Below, one piece after another: positions 7,326-15,531 of a stretch of DNA of 36,467 nt. Below the pieces are notes generated by a model, which was not told the origin of the DNA, searched no databases, and saw nothing but the letters and a program-made list of their open reading frames with translations. Numbering within the stretch: the stretch's first letter is position 1; every line of letters starts with the position of its first letter. The stretch is from JBDRLU01 sp043812795. Its GTDB lineage: Bacteria; Chloroflexota; Dehalococcoidia; Dehalococcoidales; UBA2162. The stretch spans positions 1 through 36,467 of the forward strand of contig JBDRLU010000052.1 in the NCBI GenBank assembly GCA_043812795.1. The letters are read 5' to 3'. The position numbers and the translations under genes were made by a program.

Positions 7326-8099
7326 TTACGACTTGCCAGTCTTCTCCCCTGGCTCATGCGGGTGCACGAATGCCCGGAAGAGGTCTATCGGTAGGGGGAA
7401 GATGATGGTGCTGTTTTTCTCTGAGGCAATTTCAACCAGGGTCTGGAGGTAACGCAGTTGCAGCGTGGTTGGTTCTCTGGCGATAATCGCCCCCGCCTCA
7501 GCCAGTCTCTCGGAAGCTTGGGCTTCACCATCAGCATGGATAATCTTGGCACGTCTCTCCCGTTCGGCCTCAGCCTGCGCGGCCATTGACCGTCTCATCG
7601 TTTCGGGGAGTTCCACGTCCTTGATTTCCACGATGCTGACCTTTACGCCCCATGGCTCGGTTTGCTCGTCGATTATCTTCTGCAGCGCCTGATTAAGCTT
7701 TTCGCGCTGGGCCAGCAGTTCATCGAGCTCGGACTGCCCTAATACGTTCCGTAATGTCGTCTGTGCTATCATCGAGGTGGCCCGGATGTGGTCCAGTACC
7801 TTGATGACCGCGGCTTCGGGTTCAACGACACGGAAGTATATCACAGCATTTACCTTGACGGTGACATTGTCTTTGGTGATGACATCCTGGGGCGGGACAT
7901 CCATGGTAACTACCCTCAGGTCAACCCTGATTATTCTATCGATGAAAGGAATAATCAGGAAGAAACCCGGGCCTTTCACTCCCAATAATCGGCCCAGGCG
8001 GAGAATGACCCCGCGCTCCCACTCCGGGATAATTTTGATGGTCATCGGCAGGACTATTATCAGGACAACAACAATAATGCCAATAACAATAAGGTCCAT
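7326..8099 (-). CDS. SPFH/stomatin-family membrane protein (slipin-like)
   Basis: 257 residues. An N-terminal hydrophobic anchor (about residues 3-22) is followed by the SPFH/band-7 domain: EWERGVILRLGRL, GPGFFLIIPFIDRI and VDLRVVTMDVPPQDVITKDN. Then come the helical ERERRAKIIHADGEAQASERL and the LPETMRRSMAAQAEAE segments that build oligomers. These proteins scaffold membrane microdomains and are classic partners of NfeD proteases. Its ATG directly abuts the stop codon of the nfeD gene, so the pair is translationally coupled. The C-terminal tail is short and polar. Confidence 0.9.
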   Translation of the reverse strand: MDLIVIGIIVVVLIIVLPMTIKIIPEWERGVILRLGRLLGVKGPGFFLIIPFIDRIIRVDLRVVTMDVPPQDVITKDNVTVKVNAVIYFRVVEPEAAVIKVLDHIRATSMIAQTTLRNVLGQSELDELLAQREKLNQALQKIIDEQTEPWGVKVSIVEIKDVELPETMRRSMAAQAEAERERRAKIIHADGEAQASERLAEAGAIIAREPTTLQLRYLQTLVEIASEKNSTIIFPLPIDLFRAFVHPHEPGEKTGKS

Positions 8100-9416
8100 T
8101 TATTCACCCCCTTTTTTATCTTTGGTTACATATAATTTCAAACCGTCGACCTTTTGGATAACCACCTCCTCTCCAGGTTCCACCCGGCCAGATTCTGATA
8201 TGGCTGTCCAGCGTTCGCCCTTGAAAAGGACCATTCCTTCCGGGTCGAGAGCGGCTCTGACGACAGCAGTTTTGCCGACCAGCTCTTCGTTGCCAGAGTA
8301 CGGCTGACGTCGATGTACCCGGATGACCCGCGACACCACAAAAGTGACGAAGGCCAGGATGATTGTGGCGACCAATGCAATTAACCACGGACTTACCTGA
8401 AACAATGGACCCCCCTTAAATAAAATTAGGGAACCAAGAATCAGTGAAGTCAAGCCCCCGATGGTGAGCACGCCGAAACTATGGGTGAAGACCTCGGCGA
8501 TGAAGAGACCGAAGGCAAGCACGATGAGAAGAACGCCGGTGTAGTTCACCGGTAACATTCCCAGCGAATAAAAGGCCAATAGCAAGCAAATGCCGCCAAT
8601 CAGTCCCGGGAAAATGGCTCCGGGATTAAAAATCTCAGCAGTTATGCCCAGGATGGCCAGGCTTAACAGTATGTAGGCGATATTCGGGTCGGCGATGGCA
8701 TTGAGGAAATTCTCGATAACGGTCATATTAACGTAGTTAATCGCCGCACCTTGAGTGTTTAGTGTCGCTATTTGGCCGCCAAGGAGGGTTACCTGCCGGC
8801 CATCAAGTTGAGTCAGGAGGTCGGCAAGACTAGGTGAGACCAAATCAATCACGTTGAGTTTTAGAGCTTCCTGTTCCGTAGCCGAAACGCTTTCTCTCAC
8901 GGCTTTTTCCGCCCATTCGATGTTACGGGCACGGCCTTCGGCGAGACTCCGGATATAGGCGGCGGCGTCATTAACTACCTTTTCTTCCATAGTTGAAGAC
9001 ATGGTGGCCTCGCCTTCAGTCCCGATCGACACCGGATGGGCGGCCCCGATATTGGTGTCAGGCGCCATCACAGCGACGTGGGCGGCGACGGTAATAAATA
9101 CTCCCGCCGAAGCAGCTCTGGCTCCCGGAGGAGAGACATATACCACCACCGGGATGCGGGCGTTAACGATGGATTTGACGATATCTCTCATGGCCGTGTC
9201 CAGGCCACCGGGTGTATCCATCTGGATGATAACGCACGTGGAGTTATTCTCTTCAGCCCGCGCGATGCCGCTCGTGATATATTCGGCAAGAACGGGGTTG
9301 ATGGTACCTTTAACCGTAAGGACAGTAACGGTGCTCGTTGCTGCCTGAGCCTCGAAGGCTAGCAAGGCGGCAATTAGTAGACTGAGTAGTAGGGTGAGGC
9401 GTATCGCTTTTAACAT
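8100..9416 (-). CDS. long-form NfeD membrane serine protease (ClpP-class)
   Basis: 438 residues from the ATG at 9416, which has AGAGGT upstream and begins a clear signal peptide (ends about AQA). The ClpP-like periplasmic/extracytoplasmic domain comes first, with nucleophile Ser103 in GARAASAG and general-base Lys146 in MEEKVVND, matching the Ser-Lys dyad of the family. About four to five transmembrane segments and a C-terminal NfeD OB-fold domain (GKTAVVRAAL to KVDGLKLYV) follow. The family cleaves hydrophobic C termini of stomatin-like proteins, and the stomatin gene follows without a gap. The longer ORF start at 9464 is rejected because the promoter at 9450-9479 overlaps it. Confidence 0.92.
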   Translation of the reverse strand: MLKAIRLTLLLSLLIAALLAFEAQAATSTVTVLTVKGTINPVLAEYITSGIARAEENNSTCVIIQMDTPGGLDTAMRDIVKSIVNARIPVVVYVSPPGARAASAGVFITVAAHVAVMAPDTNIGAAHPVSIGTEGEATMSSTMEEKVVNDAAAYIRSLAEGRARNIEWAEKAVRESVSATEQEALKLNVIDLVSPSLADLLTQLDGRQVTLLGGQIATLNTQGAAINYVNMTVIENFLNAIADPNIAYILLSLAILGITAEIFNPGAIFPGLIGGICLLLAFYSLGMLPVNYTGVLLIVLAFGLFIAEVFTHSFGVLTIGGLTSLILGSLILFKGGPLFQVSPWLIALVATIILAFVTFVVSRVIRVHRRQPYSGNEELVGKTAVVRAALDPEGMVLFKGERWTAISESGRVEPGEEVVIQKVDGLKLYVTKDKKGGE

Positions 9417-9449
9417 AATAACCTCTGGTAGAGTTGATGATTCCCTCCT

Positions 9450-9479
9450 ATTGTATCTTGCCATAGCCCATATTGTAAA
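9450..9479 (-). promoter_or_regulatory. promoter of the nfeD-stomatin pair
   Basis: On the minus strand, -35 TTTACA (9479-9474), an 18-base spacer and -10 TACAAT (9455-9450). Predicted start of transcription is near 9443, upstream of the ATG at 9416. Confidence 0.55.
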
Positions 9480-9629
9480 TGCGTACCGGAAAAACCAAGC
9501 GACCGAACGTGATGCAATTACCCTGCCAAATCGAATTGGAGACGAGCTACGGACGAGAAGACGGAAGCAAGCAGTAACCGTCTTAGCCGGCAGAGTATTA
9601 TTAACCCCATCGGGGGGTAAAAGTAGACT

Positions 9630-11714
9630 CTAGCCGGCGGGCTTTTCTTTAGCCAGCGATTGATAGACCAGCTCGCTAAGGTCCATCGCTTTTACCGTCT
9701 CTTCCACCCCTTTGCTCTTTAATCCGTCCTCGAACATGGCCAGGCAGTAGGGACAGGCACTGGCGATAATATCGGCTTTAGCCTGGATGACATCTTCGGT
9801 ACGGCGGACATTGACCCGCTTCGCCGGTTCTTCATCCATCCACATGTGACCTCCCCCGCCACCGCAACAAAAGCTCCTCGCTCCGGAACGGGCCAGCTCA
9901 ACGTGCTTTATCCCGCCGATGGCCCGCAACACCTCTCTGGGGGCCGAATAGATGTTATTATAACGTCCCAGATAGCAGGAATCATGGTAGGCTATTGCCT
10001 TATTCCCGTCAATTCCGCCCGGTCTGATTTTACCCTCACGGATTAAGCCGGCGATGAATTGAGAATGATGGACTACTTCAAAGTTGCCACCGAACTGCGG
10101 ATATTCGTTTTTTAATGTGTTGTAGCAGTGCGGACAGATGGTCACTATTTTCTTGACCCCGTAGCCTTTCATGATTTCGATATTCTTCTGGCAGAGGGTC
10201 TGGTACAGGTATTCGTCACCCATTCGCCGCGCCGGGTCACCGCAACAACTTTCCTCGACGCCCAGTATGCCAAAATTGATACCGGCGGCCTGAAAGATAT
10301 GAGCTGTCGCCACGCTGACTTTCATATTCCTGTCTTCGAGGGCACCGGTACAGCCGACCCAGAAGAGGACATCGACTTTATTGTCATCGGCCAGCACCTT
10401 TACATCCAGGCCGTTTGCCCAGTCGGTCCGGGAGGCAGTCGTACCTCGCCAGGGATGAGCGCGGGCGTTCAAGCTCTTGAGTGCTTCCCCGACCGATTCA
10501 GGGAACTGGCTCCTTTCCATGGCCAGGCTGCGCCGCATCTCAATAATCTTATCGACGTGCTCGACATAGATAGGACAGACTTCACCACAGGCGTAACAGG
10601 TGGTACAGTCCCAAATCACTTCTTCAGTGACCGCTTCTGAAATCATATCCTTTCTCTTTTCGACCGGTTTACTGCCCGGAAGCATCGGACGCACTTCATA
10701 CAGTTGAGTTTTGAGGTCCTGTATCAACTTCTTGGGATTAAGGGCTTTACCGCTGGCGTAGGCCGGACAGGCATCCTGACAGCGGCCGCACCGCACACAG
10801 GCCTCCAGGTCCAGTTGCTGTTTCCAGTTAAGGTCTTCAATCTTGCTGGCGCCAAAGGTCTCGGCTTTCTCCAGGTCTATCGCCGCGATGGTACCGCGTG
10901 GCTCAAGGTTTCTGAAGAAAACGTTCAATGGCGACCACATAATATGGAACAGCTTGGTGTAATACAAAGAGACGTAGGCGATTGCTCCCAGTGACAACAG
11001 CGAATGGAACCACCACAAGCTGCGGTGGGTAATCAATAGTGTGTTCTCACTTAGGCCGCTGAGGGCCAGTGCTAAGATATAACCTCCGGGCGACCACACT
11101 GCCCAATCAGGGTGAACCTCAAGTTCGTTCGCTGCCATACGGACGCCCTCGACAACGAAGCCGGTGATCACCACGGCCAGAAAAAGCAACAGGACCACGA
11201 GGTCGTCCGGCTTGTTATCCAACCGGGCCGGCTTCTGGGCATACCGTCTGACGAGAAGCAGGACGGCGCCGATAATGGCGAGAATACCAAAACTATCGGA
11301 AACTACAGAGTAACCCAGGTAGAAGTTACCTGTCATAAAGTGGAAAAAGTAGTGGCTGATAAAATCAAGGAACGTGGCGACGAGAAAGACAATCGAACCG
11401 GCAAAAACCAGGAAATGTAAGGCTCCAGGATAGAACTCCTTCGGTACCCAGTTTGAAGATAGCCGGCCTTTGTCCCCGGTACCAGTAGCCGCACCAAAAA
11501 TCTTACGATGAAAGATACCATCGAAGATACCGAGAACGATAAAACCCCATATTCGCCTGCCCCAGTGGTTAGCCCGGTTAGCCGGCTTCGCTGACCGCCA
11601 GAAACGGTAGCGGCGGTAGAGGGCATAGATGAAAATGCCAAGAGTAATAACGGCGAGAACATAGACAATCCAACTGAACTGAATGTTCCAGTATATCTCG
11701 CGGCTCGGCAGCAT
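9630..11714 (-). CDS. membrane Fe-S oxidoreductase with NarI-like, ferredoxin and two CCG domains (EMO/HdrD-like)
   Basis: 694 residues. The first 265 contain about six transmembrane segments with candidate haem-b His (His100, His125, His230, His237, His257), as in NarI-type cytochromes. A soluble part follows with two [4Fe-4S] motifs, CVRCGRCQDACP (306-316) and CTTCYACGEVCP (370-380). Two cysteine-rich CCG domains come next (SCCGDP at 489 with CPHC at 527; SCYLGR at 579 with FCCGGGGGH at 616 and CPYC at 654). This is the layout of the DUF224/HdrD-like membrane enzymes that connect electron-transfer flavoprotein to menaquinone (EMO). No etfAB genes lie nearby, so the electron donor is unproven. 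AGGAGGT precedes the ATG. The tatA gene upstream has its own terminator. Confidence 0.85.
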   Translation of the reverse strand: MLPSREIYWNIQFSWIVYVLAVITLGIFIYALYRRYRFWRSAKPANRANHWGRRIWGFIVLGIFDGIFHRKIFGAATGTGDKGRLSSNWVPKEFYPGALHFLVFAGSIVFLVATFLDFISHYFFHFMTGNFYLGYSVVSDSFGILAIIGAVLLLVRRYAQKPARLDNKPDDLVVLLLFLAVVITGFVVEGVRMAANELEVHPDWAVWSPGGYILALALSGLSENTLLITHRSLWWFHSLLSLGAIAYVSLYYTKLFHIMWSPLNVFFRNLEPRGTIAAIDLEKAETFGASKIEDLNWKQQLDLEACVRCGRCQDACPAYASGKALNPKKLIQDLKTQLYEVRPMLPGSKPVEKRKDMISEAVTEEVIWDCTTCYACGEVCPIYVEHVDKIIEMRRSLAMERSQFPESVGEALKSLNARAHPWRGTTASRTDWANGLDVKVLADDNKVDVLFWVGCTGALEDRNMKVSVATAHIFQAAGINFGILGVEESCCGDPARRMGDEYLYQTLCQKNIEIMKGYGVKKIVTICPHCYNTLKNEYPQFGGNFEVVHHSQFIAGLIREGKIRPGGIDGNKAIAYHDSCYLGRYNNIYSAPREVLRAIGGIKHVELARSGARSFCCGGGGGHMWMDEEPAKRVNVRRTEDVIQAKADIIASACPYCLAMFEDGLKSKGVEETVKAMDLSELVYQSLAKEKPAG

Positions 11715-11764
11715 GATTCCTACCTCCTTTGCCGTGGCTCAGCCCAGGCATCCGTCTTCACATT

Positions 11765-11799
11765 AAAAAGGCTCTGAACAACCGCGTTACTCAGAGCCT
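11765..11799 (-). terminator. intrinsic terminator of tatA
   Basis: On the minus strand, AGGCTCTGA (11799-11791) pairs with TCAGAGCCT (11777-11769), immediately followed by a run of T (11769-11765). It lies between tatA and the membrane Fe-S oxidoreductase gene and ends the tatA transcript. A second small hairpin (TGCCAGAA/TTCTGGCA) sits just after the tatA stop. Confidence 0.85.
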
Positions 11800-11848
11800 C
11801 CGCCACTGCAACCTTGCCAGAAGAGCTTTCTGGCAGCGATTACGACCC

Positions 11849-12064
11849 TCAACCTTTGTTTTCAGGAGTACCGCTTTCAGCTTCCTTGGTAGCGGCCTTC
11901 TTTTTCAGTTTTTCCTCTTCCTCATCCTCGCCGCTCTGGCCTTTGCGGAAAGCCCGGATTCCTTTGCCGATGGCGCCACCGACCTGAGGCAGTTTACCCA
12001 CGCCGAAGACAATGAGGATAATTACCAGGACAAGGCCAATTTCCCATGGGCTTAAGCGAAACAT
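11849..12064 (-). CDS. tatA: Sec-independent protein translocase subunit TatA/E
   Basis: 71 residues. One N-terminal membrane helix (IGLVLVIILIVFGVGKLP, including the hallmark FGxGKLP hinge) precedes an amphipathic helix (GGAIGKGIRAFRKG). The tail is acidic and lysine-rich. TatA forms the pore of the twin-arginine pathway that exports folded cofactor proteins. AGGAGGT lies upstream of the ATG, a near-consensus promoter drives it, and a strong terminator follows. No tatC is in the window. Confidence 0.93.
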   Translation of the reverse strand: MFRLSPWEIGLVLVIILIVFGVGKLPQVGGAIGKGIRAFRKGQSGEDEEEEKLKKKAATKEAESGTPENKG

Positions 12065-12137
12065 CGGCTGCTACCTCCTTGCCGCAAATTACCGGCGGCA
12101 TCCCCGCACTAACCCCCTCTTAACATAACCCAGCCAT

Positions 12138-12166
12138 ATATTACTACATTCGTTAACCTGCGTCAA
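12138..12166 (-). promoter_or_regulatory. promoter of tatA
   Basis: On the minus strand, -35 TTGACG (12166-12161), a 17-base spacer and -10 TAATAT (12143-12138). The transcript would start near 12131, leaving a leader of about 65 bases before the ATG at 12064. Confidence 0.75.
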
Positions 12167-12193
12167 CCAACCCATGATGGGTAAAAATAAACA

Positions 12194-12230
12194 TTGAAGA
12201 AATACGTTAACTTTGATAACATAATGTTAT
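12194..12230 (+). promoter_or_regulatory. likely lgt promoter with overlapping 15-base palindrome
   Basis: -35 TTGAAG (12194-12199), a 17-base spacer and -10 TAACAT (12217-12222). The -10 lies inside ATAACAT-a-ATGTTAT (12216-12230), a perfect 7-bp inverted repeat that could be an operator. The lgt ATG is ten bases further on. Confidence 0.45.
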
Positions 12231-12239
12231 GGGAACACG

Positions 12240-13016
12240 ATGATTACTATCAGTATTGACCCGATTGCCTTCCTGAATGTGCGCTGGTATGGCATTATGG
12301 TCGCCCTCGCTATCCTCGTAGTCGTCCTCTGGCTGCTCCGGGAGGCGAGAAAGGGTGCCCGGATTTCCACTGATACTGTTTTTACCGCGGCGGTGGTCGG
12401 TATTCCTTCCGGCGTGATATTTTCGCGGCTGCTCCACGTCCTTGATTTCTGGAATTACTACAGCCAGCACCCCGGGGAGATTATCGGCGGCAGCGGCCTC
12501 AGCATTTATGGAGCTATCTTAGGCGCCGCCCTGGGTATCTGGATTTACAGCAGGTTCGGTAAGTTCCAGTTCGGCTACCTGGCCGACCTACTCGTACCGG
12601 GCCTGGCCCTGGCGCAGGCGGTGGGCCGGGTTGGCTGCACTATCAACGGCTGCTGTTACGGCACACCGACTACCCTGCCCTGGGGACTCGTCTATACTCA
12701 TCCTAACAGCCTGGCGCCTCTGGGCATATCCACCCAGCCGGCCGTGGTCTATGAAATTATCTTCCTGCTTATTGTCTTCGGGGTGATGCTCCCGCTGAGA
12801 GGTAAGCTCACGCCCAACGGCTCGCTTTTCCTTATATATCTCGGGCTCTATGCCGTATGGCGGTTCGGTATTGATTTCCTGCGTACGGGCACGCCCTTCC
12901 TCTTCGGCCTGCATCAGGCCCAGGTCATCGCCTTGGTTAGCTTAGCCGTTATTGTTCCCTTGCTGGCGCTCAAGACGCGCCGGGCAAAACGTGACTTGCC
13001 CAAACTTGAAGAATAA
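12240..13016 (+). CDS. lgt: phosphatidylglycerol--prolipoprotein diacylglyceryl transferase
   Basis: 258 residues with about seven membrane segments. The Lgt signature reads AVGRVGCTINGCCYG, equivalent to the GRxxNFIN region that carries the essential Arg and Asn. The early LNVRWYGIM and the YGAILGAALG and YLGLYAVWRFGIDFLR motifs also fit. It transfers diacylglycerol to the lipobox Cys of prolipoproteins, the first step in anchoring lipoproteins. The TAXI substrate-binding lipoprotein encoded at 25460-26467 is a likely client. The chosen ATG begins MITISIDPIAF, the usual Lgt N terminus. Downstream genes are permease-like and start about 165 bases later. Confidence 0.95.
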   Translation: MITISIDPIAFLNVRWYGIMVALAILVVVLWLLREARKGARISTDTVFTAAVVGIPSGVIFSRLLHVLDFWNYYSQHPGEIIGGSGLSIYGAILGAALGIWIYSRFGKFQFGYLADLLVPGLALAQAVGRVGCTINGCCYGTPTTLPWGLVYTHPNSLAPLGISTQPAVVYEIIFLLIVFGVMLPLRGKLTPNGSLFLIYLGLYAVWRFGIDFLRTGTPFLFGLHQAQVIALVSLAVIVPLLALKTRRAKRDLPKLEE

Positions 13017-13181
13017 GATTTCTTTTCCACCCTGGCTGCGGGCAGGCGTGCCAGCGAACAGATGGCCTTCGGCGTGGTTGAAGGCCTAAGGGCGAAGTAG
13101 TAGAATTCAGCTAACTGTGTGGCTAAACCAATTATCCGTGTTTTTACTACCAGGGCCTTTAGTCCGGATAAGACAAAGTAT

Positions 13182-13778
13182 ATGATGAAAATAGTCAGGA
13201 AAGCCGACGCGACCCTGGTTATTCTCATTGTCCTGGTCGTGATAGCCGTGGCCATAGCTTTCTGGATGGGGGGAGGACAGTCAATCAGGCTGGGCCTGGT
13301 GCAAACCGGCCGCCTTCTCGAAACCGTGTGGATACGGCTCCTGCTGGGTTTCACCCTGGGCGGATTGATTAATGTTCTTGTTCCCCGCGCCGCTATCGCC
13401 CGGTGGCTAGGACCCACCTCTGGTATCAAGGGTGTCCTCATCGGCTCGTATGCCGGCATCATCATGTCTGGTGCTCCCTACGTCATGCTACCGGTAGTCG
13501 CCTCTCTCTATGTGGCGGGCGCCGGCGCTGGCCCGATAATCGCCCTTGTCACCGGGCAATCTTTACTCGGGCTGCAGACCTTCATCGCCTGGCAAATACC
13601 GTTTTTAGGTGTCGGCTTACCTTTATCCAAGTACATTACCTGCTTGTTAATAACGCCGCTCGTTGGTTTCAGCGGCGCCGCCGTCTTCAAGCTATTAACC
13701 CGATTACCTGATTTGAAAATTAAAGATGACAATAATAACGCACACGCCGGGCCAAAGGAAGGAGCCGGGAGAAGGTGA
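13182..13778 (+). CDS. half-size permease, DUF318/ArsP-like, first of a pair
   Basis: About 198 residues from the ATG at 13182; a GTG at 13119 would add 21 residues that its sister lacks. There are four to five hydrophobic segments with conserved GPTSGIKGVLIGSYAG, SGAPYVMLPVVASLY and the AWQIPFLGV stretch. The C-terminal tail is short and charged. It resembles one half of PF03773-type permeases, which as full proteins have two such halves. It is clearly paralogous to the next gene, which it overlaps by four bases (GTGA), so the two are likely co-translated and may assemble as a heteromer. Substrate unknown; the ArsP link is a weak family resemblance. Confidence 0.65.
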   Translation: MMKIVRKADATLVILIVLVVIAVAIAFWMGGGQSIRLGLVQTGRLLETVWIRLLLGFTLGGLINVLVPRAAIARWLGPTSGIKGVLIGSYAGIIMSGAPYVMLPVVASLYVAGAGAGPIIALVTGQSLLGLQTFIAWQIPFLGVGLPLSKYITCLLITPLVGFSGAAVFKLLTRLPDLKIKDDNNNAHAGPKEGAGRR

Positions 13779-14284
13779 AAATAGACCTTGCCTTCTGGAT
13801 TCTGATTGTCCTGCTGGGTATCGCCTTCGCGGCTGCCTTCTGGAAGGGGAGGTGGCCTTTAATCTGGGCCGGTCTGAAACAAACGGGCCGCACCTTGAGG
13901 TTAATGTGGTTTCGTGTTTTGTTAGGCGTGATGCTGGGCGGATTTATTCAGGTATTAATACCAAGCAGCGCGATTGCCGAATGGCTGGGCCCAGCTTCGG
14001 GCTTAAAGGGAATCCTCATTGCGTCATACACCGGCCTTTTCCTGAGTGGCGGCCCTTACGTGGTCCTGCCTGTCATCGCGGCTATCTATAATGCCGGCGC
14101 CAGTCCGGGGGCGACCATCGCCTTGCTGGCCGGAGGGATGTTATCCGTACAGGGCCTGATTGCCTGGCATATCCCCTTCCTCGGGGTAAGGCTATCGGTA
14201 GCCCAGTACATCATCTGTCTCTTTGTGCCACCGGTGGTGGGGCTGATTGGGGGGACTATTTATCAATATTTAAGCCTGGCTTAG
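13775..14284 (+). CDS. half-size permease, DUF318/ArsP-like, second of a pair
   Basis: 169 residues, GTG start within the stop of the previous gene and behind GGAAGGAG. Four to five membrane segments. LGPASGLKGILIASYTG, SGGPYVVLPVIAAIY and AWHIPFLGV align almost position by position with the sister protein, which shows tandem duplication. The tail of the first protein is missing here. A paired membrane complex is inferred from the overlap and equal domain content. Transported substrate cannot be read from the sequence. Confidence 0.65.
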   Translation: MKIDLAFWILIVLLGIAFAAAFWKGRWPLIWAGLKQTGRTLRLMWFRVLLGVMLGGFIQVLIPSSAIAEWLGPASGLKGILIASYTGLFLSGGPYVVLPVIAAIYNAGASPGATIALLAGGMLSVQGLIAWHIPFLGVRLSVAQYIICLFVPPVVGLIGGTIYQYLSLA

Positions 14285-14301
14285 TGTTTAGGATGGTGCG
14301 G

Positions 14302-14361
14302 TTAGTGCGGATACTGGTGCTCAAGACACGGCGGGCGAAAGTAGAAACGGCTACCGTCTAG
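14302..14361 (+). pseudogene. remnant resembling the 3' end of lgt
   Basis: A short open stretch translates to LVLKTRRAK followed by a few residues and a stop. Bases 14314-14340 match the lgt tail at 12963-12989 in 23 of 27 positions (LALKTRRAK in Lgt). It is too short to be a gene and probably marks an old duplication or rearrangement. Confidence 0.4.
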
Positions 14362-14419
14362 CCGATTGTATAGTAGAGTCCCTATACTTCAGCTGAAGCC
14401 ACGTGTGCCAGCGACCAAT

Positions 14420-14462
14420 TTGTCTTTATATGACGTATGCAGCTTCTGATATAATAAGACAA
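14420..14462 (+). promoter_or_regulatory. -10 box flanked by an inverted repeat
   Basis: A TATAAT (14450-14455) is directly followed by AAGACAA (14456-14462), whose reverse complement TTGTCTT lies at 14420-14426. The arms frame the region where a polymerase would bind, so an operator for a dimeric regulator is possible. No good -35 box is visible at 17 bases. It precedes the gene at 14503. Confidence 0.4.
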
Positions 14463-14502
14463 ACGGTCTATCAGATAGGTGTCATATGCTCAGGAGAAAG
14501 AG

Positions 14503-14892
14503 ATGCCGAAGTACGCTAGAGACTTCAGAGAAACTTATAACGGAGGGAAAATATCTGCAGCAACAATGATTAAACAAGTATATGACAGGGCTAAAGCAGA
14601 AAGTGACAAGACAAAAGACCCTCAACGATTAGCCATACGTGGAATTCGAGCGCTGTTTGCACTCACTAAGAATACAGTCCACGAGAAGTCCTTTTCAATT
14701 AAGACCATCTATCAACACGCAGAAATCGACACTCTGCAAACTCCTACTTCTGGTCTTTGGGTATGGGATGATGACCATGGTTGTAGAATTGTAGGAAAAG
14801 CTGAAGGAAAGAGACAATACTGGATTAAGGACGAGTTCCTCACCCCGCTGCAGCAGGTTCTCGAAACAACTAAAGATGAACACGCTAACTAA
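14503..14892 (+). CDS. hypothetical protein (129 aa)
   Basis: The ATG at 14503 follows AGGAG at good spacing; an earlier in-frame GTG at 14479 would include that site in the coding region. The protein is polar and soluble-looking. Its N-terminal half is helical (MIKQVYDRAKAES to IRGIRALFALTKN). The second half has an HxxxF-type and SGLWVWDDDHGCRIVGKAEG stretch that looks like beta strands. The FSIKTIYQHAEI segment could be a helix-turn-helix fragment, but I do not recognise a family. Codon use is AT-richer than in the neighbours, which suggests recent acquisition. It overlaps the next gene by 17 bases. Confidence 0.6.
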   Translation: MPKYARDFRETYNGGKISAATMIKQVYDRAKAESDKTKDPQRLAIRGIRALFALTKNTVHEKSFSIKTIYQHAEIDTLQTPTSGLWVWDDDHGCRIVGKAEGKRQYWIKDEFLTPLQQVLETTKDEHAN

Positions 14893-15454
14893 ATTATTGC
14901 TAGTAGCCACGCTTATTCTCTTGGTGATAGGATTACCACTAAGCACCATATACTGGTGGCCTCAGTTCTGGGGACCCCAATTTTCACATTACTGGGATTC
15001 GTGGTTACATTGGCTAAAGATAGGAGCCGCAATACTGGCAGTCATATGGATACTGGACCTGACTATCTGGATAAAGGGGAAAAGAGAAGAAAACAAATTC
15101 TACAAAGGTGGGGCCAGAGCTATGAATACATCGCCCTCTGCATACCGCCCCGAAGATAAGCCCCAGAGTGAGCCCATCGGATTTGTTCCTAATGGGAATC
15201 GTTGGTGGGTTGGCTCCGAGGGGATAGCCACCGACACTCCACCACCCAAATCTCCACAGGAGATAATCGAGGAAACTCGGCAGCTTGCTTTTACAACTCT
15301 TAATGGCCTTGTAGGTAACAACTTATTAGGTGATGAAGACGCCGAGAAATGGTTCGGTCGAATTTCGCAAGCTCCATCGGAGGCAGAGTTGCGCAATATA
15401 ATTGAAACTCTGGGTGCAATTGGTGGTGGCCAATCTTTTCAGTTCTTTAAGTAG
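14876..15454 (+). CDS. hypothetical membrane protein with cytoplasmic C-terminal domain (192 aa)
   Basis: Two hydrophobic segments near the N terminus (about residues 5-28 and 44-66) with a Trp-rich turn between them, then a Lys-rich stretch (WIKGKREENK). A soluble tail of about 120 residues contains PPKSPQEIIEETRQLAF and ends GGGQSFQFFK. The ATG lies inside the end of the preceding gene, so the pair is probably translated together. No family is recognised. Like its partner it is AT-richer than its surroundings. Confidence 0.6.
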   Translation: MNTLTKLLLVATLILLVIGLPLSTIYWWPQFWGPQFSHYWDSWLHWLKIGAAILAVIWILDLTIWIKGKREENKFYKGGARAMNTSPSAYRPEDKPQSEPIGFVPNGNRWWVGSEGIATDTPPPKSPQEIIEETRQLAFTTLNGLVGNNLLGDEDAEKWFGRISQAPSEAELRNIIETLGAIGGGQSFQFFK

Positions 15455-15531
15455 CCCACAGTTGCGTATACGTAACAACATAGCGTAACGAGTCCACATT
15501 CTGACGATTCGTGTCTGGTACAGCCGGATAG

